Positions 1-7,596 are shown, counted from the stretch's first letter. The stretch is DNA of 28,487 nt from Burkholderiaceae bacterium (GCA_947371415.1 CANBPJ010000006.1:1-28487), one strand, 5' to 3'. A program made the numbers and translations. The notes: generated by a model from the sequence alone, not told the origin.

Positions 1-85
1 GATCAAAGTAAACCGACTTCAAGCTATCTGGATCTACCCTTAAGCGCGCTTGTACTGCATGAAATCCAACTAGTATTTGCTTCAT
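1..85 (-). CDS. rlmB: 23S rRNA 2'-O-methyltransferase RlmB, 5' end only
   Basis: Partial gene running off the left edge: an ATG at 85 (minus strand) opens 28 codons that begin MKQILVGFHAVQARL, typical of the N-terminal substrate-binding region of the SpoU/TrmH-family methyltransferase that modifies G2251 of 23S rRNA. It lies 34 bases downstream of rnr on the same strand, and the rnr-rlmB order is conserved in many proteobacteria, which supports the call. The ribosome-binding region is only a purine-rich A/G stretch. The catalytic SPOUT domain is outside the window, so the assignment rests on the N-terminus and context. Confidence 0.85.
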   Translation of the reverse strand, partial: MKQILVGFHAVQARLRVDPDSLKSVYFD

Positions 86-119
86 CTTTTTTTCTTGATC
101 TTATTTTTCTATTGAATCT

Positions 120-2504
120 TTATTTACGGCGTGCTTTAGTGCTCCGAACTGGAGGCTTGCTACCTGCTGGCTTGCCAATAGACCTGCCTGGCTTAGCAGA
201 TTTACCATTCTTGCGGGCAGCTTTACTCTTAGACTGATTGGCCCCTAATGTACCCGCAGATTTAGCTGCGTTGACATTAATGCCGCTTGGCTTTTGTGGA
301 GTCTTGTTGTCAGAGCGACCTCTTTGAGGGGCAGCCTTCTTATTGGGTCTACCCGTATCACTTGCTAGCATCAGTTGTCGACGATTAGACGACCCGCCAG
401 GCTCAGCACCAACGGATTTAACAAGGCTAAATTCAATCTTGCGTGCATCAAGATCAACCCGACTTACCAATACATGCAAACGATCGCCCAAGCGATAACG
501 AATACCAGTACGCTCACCACGCAACTCTTGACGCGCTTCGTCATATTGGAAGTAATCTCCGCCAAGCTCAGTGACGTGCACCATGCCCTCAACGAACAAA
601 TTTTCCAGTTGAATAAATAAACCAAAGTTGGCAACGCCTGTGACTGTGCCGGCATACTCTTGACCTAAATGGTCGCGCATGTAATAGCACTTGAGCCAAG
701 CCTCTACATCACGTGAAGCTTCATCAGCACGACGCTCATTGGATGAGCAATGAACGCCTAACTGACCCCAGATTGGTAACGCTGCATTAGCCCCTTTAGG
801 TGGCTTGGTGCCTTTGGCTGCCCCTGCTTTAGCATCACTTTGGGATTTCTTGGCATTGACTGCATTCTCACGACCTTTGCCCTTACGCGGCAAGGTGAGG
901 TTGAGTGGAACCTTAGGAGGCAATACGGGTACGTATGGTTTTTTCTGTAGGATCGACTTGATCACGCGATGCGTTAGCAAATCAGGATAACGGCGGATCG
1001 GGCTGGTGAAATGTGAATACGCTGGATAAGCCAAGCCAAAGTGGCCTTCATTATCCGGCTGATACATCGCTTGTTGCATAGAACGCAATACTACTGACTG
1101 CAGCATATTGGCATCGGGTCGCTCTTTAATTTCACGCATTAATTTAGCGTAGTCACGTGGCTTAGGTTTTTCACCACCACCTAATGACAAGCCTGAGGTT
1201 CTCAGAACTTGACGCAAAGTAACCAACTTCTCTTCTGATGGCTCGCCATGCACGCGATAGAGGCTGAGGTGCTTATTTTTTTCAATAAAGTCAGCTGCAC
1301 AAACGTTTGCGGTCAACATGCACTCTTCAATTAAGCGGTGAGCATCATTGCGAAGGCGGGGCTCAATTCTGAGTATCTTGCCAAGCTCATTACTAATAAT
1401 TTGAGTTTCAGTGGTTTCGAATTCGATAGCACCGCGCTTTTGACGCGCATCTAAAAGAATCTTGTAGAGTGAGTAGAGATTCGTTAATAAAGGCCTGAAC
1501 TCAGCAAAACGTGTTGCTTCAGGGCCTTTACTGTTCGAAAGAATCTCCCACACCGTATCGTAGGTAAATCGTTGCGCAGAGTGCATTACTGCCGGATAGA
1601 ACTGATAAGCCAGAACTACACCATTGTTATCCACAACTGAGTCGCAGACCATACATAAACGATCGACGCCAGGATTCAATGAACACAGTCCATTGGAGAT
1701 TTTCTCTGGCAACATCGGTATCACGCGTCTCGGGAAATAGACCGAGGTCGCACGCAGCAGACCCTCATCATCCAAAGGTTGCCCTGGCTTCACATAATGG
1801 GAAACGTCAGCAATGGCTACGATCAGACGCCAAGCCTTACTCTTGCCATACATGACCGGCTCGCAATACACTGCATCATCAAAGTCTCTAGCGTCAGCAC
1901 CATCAATCGTCACCAGCGGCACATCGCGCAAATCAACTCGGCCCTCTAGGTCGGATTGCTGAACTGTATCTGGTAATGCATCCGCTTCTTTTTTAGCGGC
2001 CGCAGAAAATTCATGGGGAACGCCATACTTACGTACAGCGATTTCAATTTCCATGCCAGGATCATCAATCTCACCCAGCACTTCAACAACACGACCCACG
2101 GCTTGACGATAACTATCCGGATAGTCAATGATCTCGACACTCACCACTTGGCCTAATTTGGCGTTACCTTGGCCTTTGGGTGGAATCAATATATCGTGAC
2201 CGATGCGCTTATCTTCTGGCGCAACAATCAAAACACCGTTTTCATTTAATAGACGCCCGATGACCACCTTATTGGCGTGCAGAATCACATCAACAATCTG
2301 ACCCTCAGGGCGACCGCGACGATCCGTTCCCAATACTCTGACGCTGACTCTATCGCCGTGCATGACGCGAGACATTTCTCTTTCAGAAAGAAAAATATCC
2401 TCACCGCCATCATCCGGGATCACAAATCCAAATCCATCTCGGTGACCTTGGACTGTACCTAGACGGTCAGCCTCTCGTGGAACCAAGTTTTTTGCTTTAC
2501 GCAT
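120..2504 (-). CDS. rnr: Ribonuclease R
   Basis: Processive 3'-5' exoribonuclease that degrades structured RNA and takes part in rRNA and tmRNA quality control. The 794-aa protein has an N-terminal cold-shock/OB region (about 15-85, including GFGFVIPDDGGEDIF), the RNB catalytic domain with the acidic motif DARDFDDAVYC near residue 205, an S1 domain near 615-700 (GTVTGVANFGLFIQLENLFV), and a long Lys/Arg/Ser/Pro-rich tail of about 90 residues as in other RNase R proteins. The ATG at 2504 has a good AAGGA site five bases upstream. Residues about 510-570 are a basic low-complexity insert inside the RNB region, just before GVHCSSNERRADEA; the E. coli protein also has a variable loop here. rlmB follows on the same strand. 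Confidence is high from domain order and motifs. Confidence 0.96.
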   Translation of the reverse strand: MRKAKNLVPREADRLGTVQGHRDGFGFVIPDDGGEDIFLSEREMSRVMHGDRVSVRVLGTDRRGRPEGQIVDVILHANKVVIGRLLNENGVLIVAPEDKRIGHDILIPPKGQGNAKLGQVVSVEIIDYPDSYRQAVGRVVEVLGEIDDPGMEIEIAVRKYGVPHEFSAAAKKEADALPDTVQQSDLEGRVDLRDVPLVTIDGADARDFDDAVYCEPVMYGKSKAWRLIVAIADVSHYVKPGQPLDDEGLLRATSVYFPRRVIPMLPEKISNGLCSLNPGVDRLCMVCDSVVDNNGVVLAYQFYPAVMHSAQRFTYDTVWEILSNSKGPEATRFAEFRPLLTNLYSLYKILLDARQKRGAIEFETTETQIISNELGKILRIEPRLRNDAHRLIEECMLTANVCAADFIEKNKHLSLYRVHGEPSEEKLVTLRQVLRTSGLSLGGGEKPKPRDYAKLMREIKERPDANMLQSVVLRSMQQAMYQPDNEGHFGLAYPAYSHFTSPIRRYPDLLTHRVIKSILQKKPYVPVLPPKVPLNLTLPRKGKGRENAVNAKKSQSDAKAGAAKGTKPPKGANAALPIWGQLGVHCSSNERRADEASRDVEAWLKCYYMRDHLGQEYAGTVTGVANFGLFIQLENLFVEGMVHVTELGGDYFQYDEARQELRGERTGIRYRLGDRLHVLVSRVDLDARKIEFSLVKSVGAEPGGSSNRRQLMLASDTGRPNKKAAPQRGRSDNKTPQKPSGINVNAAKSAGTLGANQSKSKAARKNGKSAKPGRSIGKPAGSKPPVRSTKARRK

Positions 2505-2633
2505 TTAATTCCTTCAGCAATAGATGCCTTATATTTCAATGATGGTTCTGTTTAGGCTACTGTATCAAACCATAAAGTCTGAAGGGGAAAAGCCAAAAAG
2601 GGGTTATAAAGTAAGCTAAAAGGCACATACCTT

Positions 2634-2639
2634 TATAAT
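2634..2639 (+). promoter_or_regulatory. -10 box of the tRNA-Leu gene
   Basis: A perfect TATAAT lies 8 bases before the first base of tRNA-Leu, in the right orientation. No convincing -35 hexamer is visible at the standard distance. Confidence 0.55.
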
Positions 2640-2647
2640 AACGGCAT

Positions 2648-2734
2648 GCCCAGGTGGCGAAATTGGTAGACGCACCAGCTTCAGGTGCTGGCGATCGTAA
2701 GGTTGTGGGGGTTCGAGTCCCTTCCTGGGCACCA
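2648..2734 (+). tRNA. tRNA-Leu (anticodon CAG)
   Basis: An 87-base class II tRNA with encoded CCA. The acceptor arms GCCCAGG and CCTGGGC pair fully. The anticodon stem CCAGC/GCTGG (2675-2679 with 2687-2691) holds the loop TTCAGGT with anticodon CAG at 2682-2684, reading CUG leucine codons. A long variable arm and the TPsiC motif GGTTCGAGTCC follow. The length and variable arm fit leucine. Confidence 0.97.
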
Positions 2735-2758
2735 AATACACCTACTCAGACCTATATG

Positions 2759-2778
2759 GGGACTAAACAGTCCCTTTT
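2759..2778 (+). terminator. Rho-independent terminator after tRNA-Leu
   Basis: A 6-bp perfect stem GGGACT/AGTCCC with the 4-base loop AAAC is followed by TTTT. It begins 24 bases after the tRNA and lies just before the convergent gene that ends at 2789. Confidence 0.75.
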
Positions 2779-2788
2779 CAATAGAGTC

Positions 2789-3286
2789 TTAAATGCCCAT
2801 GGTTCGACGCAAGATCTTGGGCTTCATTTCATCCCAAAGACCTTCAAATTCCTCCGTTCTATCCTCTGATAGCTGAATAGGCTCAAAGAGGCCGCTGAAA
2901 AAGATGGTCTTTTTGGGGGCCAAGGTCTTTTCAAAGTCACTCAATCCAACCGGTTTATCGTCAATATCTCGAGTTACTTGGGCAGAACAAACAATGGCTT
3001 CATCATTATCCCGATCAATCACCGCAAATTCGATCAGCTGCTGGGACTTCTCCAAAATAACTAGAGTGCCCCTAGCGTAGCAAACCGCCTCATGCTCTTG
3101 AACGATGTAGGCCAAAAATTGGTTTTCTTCATCCTTATCCATATGCAGGTCATCTACAAAAAAGAGGTATTGATCTCCCTCCCCGTTCACCAAAGTAAAG
3201 ACCTTGGGAATAACGCCATGACCTAAGGCGAGGTTTCGGTAGTAAGAGGAAAGTTCAACCGCGAGATTTTCGGCAAATAGATGCAT
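2789..3286 (-). CDS. Hypothetical acidic cytoplasmic protein, 165 aa
   Basis: I do not recognise this family. The protein is soluble and acidic, with no signal peptide or membrane segment. It shows alternating beta-type segments (YLFFVDDLHM, GTLVILEKSQQLIEFAVID) and a C-terminal part with KKTIFFSGLFEPIQL. The ATG at 3286 lacks a clear Shine-Dalgarno sequence, but no upstream alternative is better. It follows the DUF4239-like membrane gene by 21 bases on the same strand, so the two may be co-transcribed. It converges on the tRNA-Leu terminator. No function is proposed. Confidence 0.7.
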   Translation of the reverse strand: MHLFAENLAVELSSYYRNLALGHGVIPKVFTLVNGEGDQYLFFVDDLHMDKDEENQFLAYIVQEHEAVCYARGTLVILEKSQQLIEFAVIDRDNDEAIVCSAQVTRDIDDKPVGLSDFEKTLAPKKTIFFSGLFEPIQLSEDRTEEFEGLWDEMKPKILRRTMGI

Positions 3287-3307
3287 GAGAATTAATAAGG
3301 TGAGAGA

Positions 3308-4093
3308 TTATTCGGTGCGAGTTTTGATGGACTCAATGATTTTCAGAAATGGCTCTGCCTTAACTGAACTTTGCCCCTTGAATGGCTGATCGGTAATAAC
3401 TAGCAGAGAGATAAGCGCACCTAAAGTGACGGGCAAAATTTTCAAGCCCATGAAAAACGAGTCAGAAGGCAAGAACAAGGTATTGATGCCAAGCAGCGCC
3501 ACCATGCAAATAATGATAACTACCCAAAATAAATTAGGCAAACGTACTGAAGATCGCTCTATTCGTGACTCTCGACTCTCAGCAACTTCCTCGGCCTTTT
3601 TTAGAATATCGGTATACATGGCCGTTTGCCTGTTAGTTTGCGGCTCAAGTGATAAGAGCTTACGAGATAACCCTCTCCACAGCATATGGGTCTGCGCACT
3701 AGCCTGACCATCCTTTAATAAGACCCATTCGTCGTTGACTATTGAGTTCATGTATTCGAATAACTCACGACGCATGGGAGCTATCGCAGGATCGCCGTAA
3801 CGAACCAAGAGGCGGTCAAGGTTATTGATTTGTCCGGCCTCTCTAGATACAAGGGACTGAACCTCGCGAAAATTGGTTTGCGCCTGATTGAGCAAAAAAC
3901 CAATCAGTAGACCGCTTAAAGTGATGATGGAACCAAACAAGCTTAGGCCTAATCTAGTGCTGTCCTGGGTGGGCGAGAATAAGGGGAAGGTTTGTAAAAG
4001 GCGTGGCATTAAATCCAACAACAACACAAAGAACAGAACCAAAATAATTAAAATTTGGATATTGCTCCGCCTATAAATCCAATTAAAAAACAT
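3308..4093 (-). CDS. DUF4239-like integral membrane protein
   Basis: A 261-aa protein with four predicted hydrophobic segments: about 11-30, 50-70 (SLFGSIITLSGLLIGFLLNQ), 187-208 and 212-235. Between the two pairs lies a soluble helical region of about 110 residues. The second segment followed by AQTNFREVQSLVSREAGQINNLDRLL resembles proteins annotated DUF4239, whose function is unknown and which are sometimes compared with bestrophin-type channels. The ATG at 4093 is preceded by the purine-rich AAAGGTAGGT. It lies between the hypothetical gene (21 bases downstream) and the dienelactone hydrolase (20 bases upstream), so this may be one transcription unit. The family name is my recollection from motif pattern, not a search. 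Confidence 0.7.
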   Translation of the reverse strand: MFFNWIYRRSNIQILIILVLFFVLLLDLMPRLLQTFPLFSPTQDSTRLGLSLFGSIITLSGLLIGFLLNQAQTNFREVQSLVSREAGQINNLDRLLVRYGDPAIAPMRRELFEYMNSIVNDEWVLLKDGQASAQTHMLWRGLSRKLLSLEPQTNRQTAMYTDILKKAEEVAESRESRIERSSVRLPNLFWVVIIICMVALLGINTLFLPSDSFFMGLKILPVTLGALISLLVITDQPFKGQSSVKAEPFLKIIESIKTRTE

Positions 4094-4113
4094 ACCTACC
4101 TTTACGAGTTTTA

Positions 4114-4800
4114 TTAGTTCGCCAAATTATTTTTTAAAAAGGTCATTGTTCTACCCCAAGCTAATTTCGCTGCTGCAGGGTTGTATTGCAATGGCGGCAG
4201 ATGTCTTGAGTCTGACTTTGGGTTCGCAAATGCATGCTTAGCATCGTAGCGCTGGAAATCATAATTCACCCCAGCAGCTTTCAATTTCTCCTCAAGTTGA
4301 TCCACACCAGCTATAGAGAAAAAGTCATCATGAAGAGCCCAGTGGGCCAACAGCGGCTTTTTGATCGCTTGCGCATCGACGTACTCTAATGGAGGATAAC
4401 CATACCAAACTACAGTCCCATCGGATTCAGGAACTAAGCCAGCGGACAATACTGTGAGTGCCCCACCCATACAAAATCCAGTCACAGCGACTTTAGGGCT
4501 TCCAGTTGCCTTCAGGTACTGAACGGCCCCACGAATATCTTGACTTGCCGCATCCCCGAAGTTGAGATCATTCATTAGATGTTCAGCTTCATTTGCCTCA
4601 AGCGCTAATTTGCCGCGATAGAGGTCGGGCACTAGAGCGCGATATCCCGCTTCCGCTAAACGATCCGCAATATGTTTAATCTCGCCATCAAGACCCCACC
4701 ACTCCTGAATGACCACCACTCCAGGAGCATTTTTTGCATTCGCCGGCTCAGCCAAATAAGCTTCGACAGATTGGCCATCAGGTCTATGAAACGTAATCAT
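4114..4800 (-). CDS. Dienelactone hydrolase family protein
   Basis: An alpha/beta-hydrolase of 228 aa, a typical size for the carboxymethylenebutenolidase family. The expected residues are visible: Glu33 in IQEWWGL, nucleophile Cys110 in GFCMGG, acid Asp158 in HWALHDDFF, and His189 in YDAKHAF. The classical enzyme opens the lactone ring of dienelactone in chlorocatechol breakdown, but most bacterial homologues outside degradation operons have unknown substrates. No catechol genes lie nearby, so only the family is claimed. There is no signal peptide, so it is cytosolic. The ATG at 4800 follows a weak AAAGAGA site. An MFS transporter gene lies 38 bases upstream on the same strand. Confidence 0.9.
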   Translation of the reverse strand: MITFHRPDGQSVEAYLAEPANAKNAPGVVVIQEWWGLDGEIKHIADRLAEAGYRALVPDLYRGKLALEANEAEHLMNDLNFGDAASQDIRGAVQYLKATGSPKVAVTGFCMGGALTVLSAGLVPESDGTVVWYGYPPLEYVDAQAIKKPLLAHWALHDDFFSIAGVDQLEEKLKAAGVNYDFQRYDAKHAFANPKSDSRHLPPLQYNPAAAKLAWGRTMTFLKNNLAN

Positions 4801-4838
4801 TGAAATCTCTTTTTCTTAAAATTGAATTGGGTGGCACT

Positions 4839-6101
4839 TTATGCAGACTGCTTGTCTGTATGAATATATCCCACCAGCCAGAAAGTAAGCAAGCCGCATA
4901 CCGCTGCCCCATACCCAACTAGGTTGTAATGCTCCATCTTCCCATCAGCACCAATCGTAACAACTACCCCGGCTATGACGGAGGCTAGGCCAGATGCCAA
5001 CATCTGTACAGAGCCAACCAAACTCATAAAAGTACCGCGAATTTTGGCATCGACCACCTGACTCACAATCGCCATGGCCGGGATCATCCTACCTGACACC
5101 AAAATAAAAAATGCAGTTGAATTAATTAGCACCACCCAGAGTGGCACTGGCATCAGATTTGTTGTAACCAACAAAGGAATGAGGCTGATGACGGCAATCA
5201 CCCTAAATACCTTCACTTTGCCATAGCGATCGGCCATATGACCAATCAGTTTTGAGCTCATCAAAGTAGCAATACCACCGCAAAGATAAATGAGTGAAAT
5301 ATAGGAGTTATCAATTCCGACATTGGAGGTGAGGTATAGAGCGATATAAGGTATGACAGAAAAACCAGTCATCATAATTAGCGCCATAAAAATAAATGCG
5401 CGCAGATGTTGATGGGCGACAAAGATGCTCCAAATTTGACTGAGGCGACTACCTTCATGTGTATGCCCTAGGTGCCCTACTATCTTGGGGATATTGCGAT
5501 AGCCCAAATACAAAATCAGACTCGACACCAAAGCAATAAAAATGAATGGGGCACGCCAGCCCAATGATGGAATGTTGTTGGCCAAAAACAAACTCAGTGG
5601 CACACCTGCAACTGTAGATACCGAGAAAGCTGACATCACCGTCCCCAGAGCTTTGCCCCTGCGCTCAAATGGGATGGAGTCTGCCACAATGGTTTGGACT
5701 AAAGAACCCAAGATTCCCCCAAAGGCACCCGCAAAAGCACGGGCAATAAAAAGGGAATGGTAGTCAGGGGCTAGACCACAAACTAAGGTGGCAATAATGA
5801 AGCAGGCATACAAACTCAGCAGCAATACTCGCCTCTCAAACCGATCCACGAAATAAGTGGCGAATACACCTGCAATTGCGGCAGCAAAAGTATAGGAAGA
5901 GAGCAGTAGACCGAACTCATGGGTATTGATATTGAGCTCCCGAATAAATTCGGGACCCAAAGGCATCATGATCATGAAGTCCAGGATATGGGTGAACTGA
6001 ATTCCGGCCAATGAGAATAAGAAAAAGCGCTCCTTCTGCTTACTTCCTGGGCTGTATTGCTCTGTCAATGGTTGCTTTACATGATAATGGGGATATGCCA
6101 T
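4839..6101 (-). CDS. MFS transporter
   Basis: A 12-transmembrane major facilitator superfamily permease of about 420 aa. Features include the TM1 region FSLAGIQFTHILDFMIMMPLGPEF, the loop 2-3 signature region YFVDRFERRVLLL, and a matching loop in the second half (GHMADRYGKVKVFRV). The fold resembles drug/sugar efflux permeases, but the substrate cannot be read from sequence. The frame extends to a TTG at 6107, but the ATG at 6101 is the more likely start. Upstream lies an 84-90 base divergent region with two inverted repeats shared with the plus-strand channel-like gene. The dienelactone hydrolase gene follows by 38 bases and may share the transcript. Confidence 0.92.
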   Translation of the reverse strand: MAYPHYHVKQPLTEQYSPGSKQKERFFLFSLAGIQFTHILDFMIMMPLGPEFIRELNINTHEFGLLLSSYTFAAAIAGVFATYFVDRFERRVLLLSLYACFIIATLVCGLAPDYHSLFIARAFAGAFGGILGSLVQTIVADSIPFERRGKALGTVMSAFSVSTVAGVPLSLFLANNIPSLGWRAPFIFIALVSSLILYLGYRNIPKIVGHLGHTHEGSRLSQIWSIFVAHQHLRAFIFMALIMMTGFSVIPYIALYLTSNVGIDNSYISLIYLCGGIATLMSSKLIGHMADRYGKVKVFRVIAVISLIPLLVTTNLMPVPLWVVLINSTAFFILVSGRMIPAMAIVSQVVDAKIRGTFMSLVGSVQMLASGLASVIAGVVVTIGADGKMEHYNLVGYGAAVCGLLTFWLVGYIHTDKQSA

Positions 6102-6112
6102 TATCAAGGCTT

Positions 6113-6149
6113 AGCAACAAAATTGCTGATCAGTCTTTGCAATAAGACT
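6113..6149. promoter_or_regulatory. Paired inverted repeats in a divergent intergenic region
   Basis: Two perfect inverted repeats lie between the divergent MFS and channel-like genes: AGCAA-N5-TTGCT at 6113-6127 and AGTCTT-N6-AAGACT at 6132-6149. They sit immediately upstream of the MFS start and could be operator sites. No regulator is encoded next door, so the role is inferred from position only. Confidence 0.35.
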
Positions 6150-6191
6150 AAAACAATTCATAAGCATTCCCCTCTTTAGAACCACGCCCCC

Positions 6192-6677
6192 ATGATTGAA
6201 GCAATAATTAATTTCCCCTTACTTATGCTCCTAAGGGACGCACTATGGGGAATAGCTGGCCTGATCGCCATTTTGATTTTTCATGGCAGCGCCATTAATC
6301 ACATTTACATGCGATTTGACCGGCACACTAGTAAATACTTGAAGCTTATTCAATACAACCGCGTGTTTGCTCACTTTTATGCTTCATTTGTTTTCATCGC
6401 ACTCACCCACCTGCTTGAAATTTTGCTGTGGGCAATCTTCATTTTTGGCTTTAGTCTCTTTAAAGAACCCGTAGATGCAATTCTTTTTGCTGGTAGCTGT
6501 TATACAACCGTTGGCTTTGAACCAGATGCTTTGCCAAATGGCTGGAAAACCTTGGCTTTCTTCATCTCCTTCACAGGGCTTTTCTCTTTAGCGTGGACCA
6601 CTTCCATCATGTTTGGCATGACGACAACCTATAAAGAAGCCTGGAATTTGAAATACAAAGAAAGGTTTGACCTGTAA
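6192..6677 (+). CDS. K+-channel-like (ion channel family) membrane protein
   Basis: A 161-aa membrane protein. Hydrophobic segments lie at about 15-31, 57-90 and 118-142. Between the last two is a re-entrant-type segment with CYTTVGFEPD (residues 103-112), which resembles the potassium-channel selectivity filter TTVGYGD, with Phe for Tyr and Glu-Pro inserted before Asp. The last helix could be the pore-lining helix. This arrangement resembles the two-TM pore module of the Ion_trans_2 family with one extra N-terminal helix. The substitutions leave open whether it conducts K+. The ATG at 6192 has no visible Shine-Dalgarno (the upstream bases are C-rich), so expression may be low or partly leaderless. 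It diverges from the MFS gene. Confidence 0.75.
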   Translation: MIEAIINFPLLMLLRDALWGIAGLIAILIFHGSAINHIYMRFDRHTSKYLKLIQYNRVFAHFYASFVFIALTHLLEILLWAIFIFGFSLFKEPVDAILFAGSCYTTVGFEPDALPNGWKTLAFFISFTGLFSLAWTTSIMFGMTTTYKEAWNLKYKERFDL

Positions 6678-6692
6678 ATCTTGCTTATTTTG

Positions 6693-6720
6693 TTGCATTG
6701 CAATGAAATGGGAGTATTAT
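6693..6720 (+). promoter_or_regulatory. Predicted promoter of the 51-aa gene
   Basis: TTGCAT (6693-6698) and TATTAT (6715-6720) are spaced by 16 bases and lie just before a perfect palindrome and the small gene. This is a reasonable sigma-70 type match. Confidence 0.5.
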
Positions 6721-6721
6721 T

Positions 6722-6733
6722 AGGGTTAACCCT
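6722..6733. promoter_or_regulatory. 12-bp perfect palindrome, candidate operator
   Basis: AGGGTTAACCCT is a perfect 12-bp palindrome. It begins one base after the predicted -10 box, where transcription would start, and ends one base before the AAGGAG ribosome-binding site at 6735-6740. The position fits a repressor site, but no regulator is identified. Confidence 0.45.
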
Positions 6734-6746
6734 TAAGGAGCTCACC

Positions 6747-6902
6747 ATGGCACATTCAAACTCAGTACAGTTTCACCCAGTACCCGCTTTTAGCTTTAAA
6801 CCTTTATTTGCTATCAGGGACTTCCTCAACCTATTGGTTGATGCATTTAACGAAGCTAAAGTAATGGAGCAGAAGTCACGCAAAACTAGCGGAAATTGGT
6901 AA
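6747..6902 (+). CDS. Small hypothetical protein, 51 aa
   Basis: An ATG at 6747 has a near-ideal AAGGAG site six bases upstream. The frame encodes 51 residues, starting MAHSNSVQFHPVPAFSFKP, with an amphipathic central segment (FAIRDFLNLLVDAFNEAKVM) and a basic C-terminus ending KTSGNW. There is no cysteine, signal peptide or clear membrane span. Size and organisation recall small YjiS/DUF1127-type proteins, but the Arg-rich signature of that family is absent, so I leave it unassigned. The gene has its own predicted promoter, an operator-like palindrome and a strong terminator, which argues that it is a real, separately controlled unit. The frame extends upstream to 6681, but the ribosome-binding site selects 6747. 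Confidence 0.75.
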   Translation: MAHSNSVQFHPVPAFSFKPLFAIRDFLNLLVDAFNEAKVMEQKSRKTSGNW

Positions 6903-6953
6903 TTTTTAACTGATTTACCCCTGTTTTAGGCCATTTTTGGCTGTAATTTAGAT

Positions 6954-6983
6954 AAAAGCCTCTGAAATTATCAGAGGCTTTTT
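6954..6983 (+). terminator. Strong rho-independent terminator, possibly bidirectional
   Basis: A 12-bp perfect stem AAAAGCCTCTGA/TCAGAGGCTTTT with the 5-base loop AATTA ends in a run of T. It follows the 51-aa gene and sits 16 bases before the stop of the convergent minus-strand gene. The reverse strand also ends in TTTT, so it may stop both. Confidence 0.9.
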
Positions 6984-6998
6984 CTTTTGACCAAAATT

Positions 6999-7502
6999 CT
7001 AGCGCTTAATGTAATAACCATAAACACAGCGGGTGCCTCCCCGAGAGGGATTATGAGTATCTTGAATAACCCCATCAATTACCGCACATAAGTGCTTGGA
7101 AACCTTCACAATTAGGATTCCAGAAGGCAATTCCTCGGCACGAAGATGAACTTGGCAGCCGGCACCGACCCTCATGGTGGGAACCCACTCAAATCCGTGA
7201 CTCAGGATGTAATCATGAAATACATTGCGGTGATTGCCATTGCGAGGCGAGGCACCTTTGGAATTTAATCTACGGGCCAACTTGTCATTGCGCTGGTCCG
7301 CATAAGCTGCATTGGCTGCTCGGAGATCCTCATAGACTTGCATATAAGGAAGTTGACCCGCAATCGCAATTGCCCTAACAACGCAGTCGCCAGCCCCACC
7401 CTTGAAACCAGCAACCCCCCTACCCCCATCATTAAGGCAAAAGCCAAGCTGTCGCTCAGGTAAAGCGATAGCTTTAGAGAAAGGGTTTAAAAAACCAAAC
7501 AC
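6999..7502 (-). CDS. Hypothetical protein with a possible cysteine-peptidase-like triad
   Basis: A 167-aa soluble protein. A segment GAGDCVVRAIAIA places Cys40 at the start of a helix. Later SKHLCAVIDGVIQDTHNPS gives His137 and Asp148. This Cys-helix, His-strand, Asp/Asn-strand order is that of papain-like folds, and similar short proteins occur in phages and bacteria as uncharacterised ORFs. The catalytic role is inference. The longest frame opens with GTG at 7502 without a good ribosome-binding site, so the exact start is uncertain. It converges on the terminator at 6954-6983 and lies downstream of the malate synthase terminator, so it probably has its own promoter in the short gap. Confidence 0.7.
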   Translation of the reverse strand: MFGFLNPFSKAIALPERQLGFCLNDGGRGVAGFKGGAGDCVVRAIAIAGQLPYMQVYEDLRAANAAYADQRNDKLARRLNSKGASPRNGNHRNVFHDYILSHGFEWVPTMRVGAGCQVHLRAEELPSGILIVKVSKHLCAVIDGVIQDTHNPSRGGTRCVYGYYIKR

Positions 7503-7535
7503 GGGATAGGAATATTCTTAATTGGATTAAATACC

Positions 7536-7569
7536 AAAAAAAATGGACTCGTCTCTCAACAAATCCATT
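7536..7569 (-). terminator. Terminator after malate synthase
   Basis: Read on the minus strand, AATGGATT and AGTCCATT form an 8-bp stem (one G-T pair) around a 12-base loop and are followed by eight T residues. It lies 27 bases beyond the stop of malate synthase. Confidence 0.7.
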
Positions 7570-7596
7570 CCATTTTCAAACTAGGCAGATATGAAC

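Noticed and set aside
2551..2631. A 26-codon plus-strand frame upstream of tRNA-Leu beginning at an ATGATG
   Set aside because: No Shine-Dalgarno sequence and no hydrophobic or conserved pattern; it probably overlaps the rnr promoter.
6696..6705. 10-bp palindrome CATTGCAATG
   Set aside because: Short, AT-rich and inside the spacer of the predicted promoter; chance is likely.
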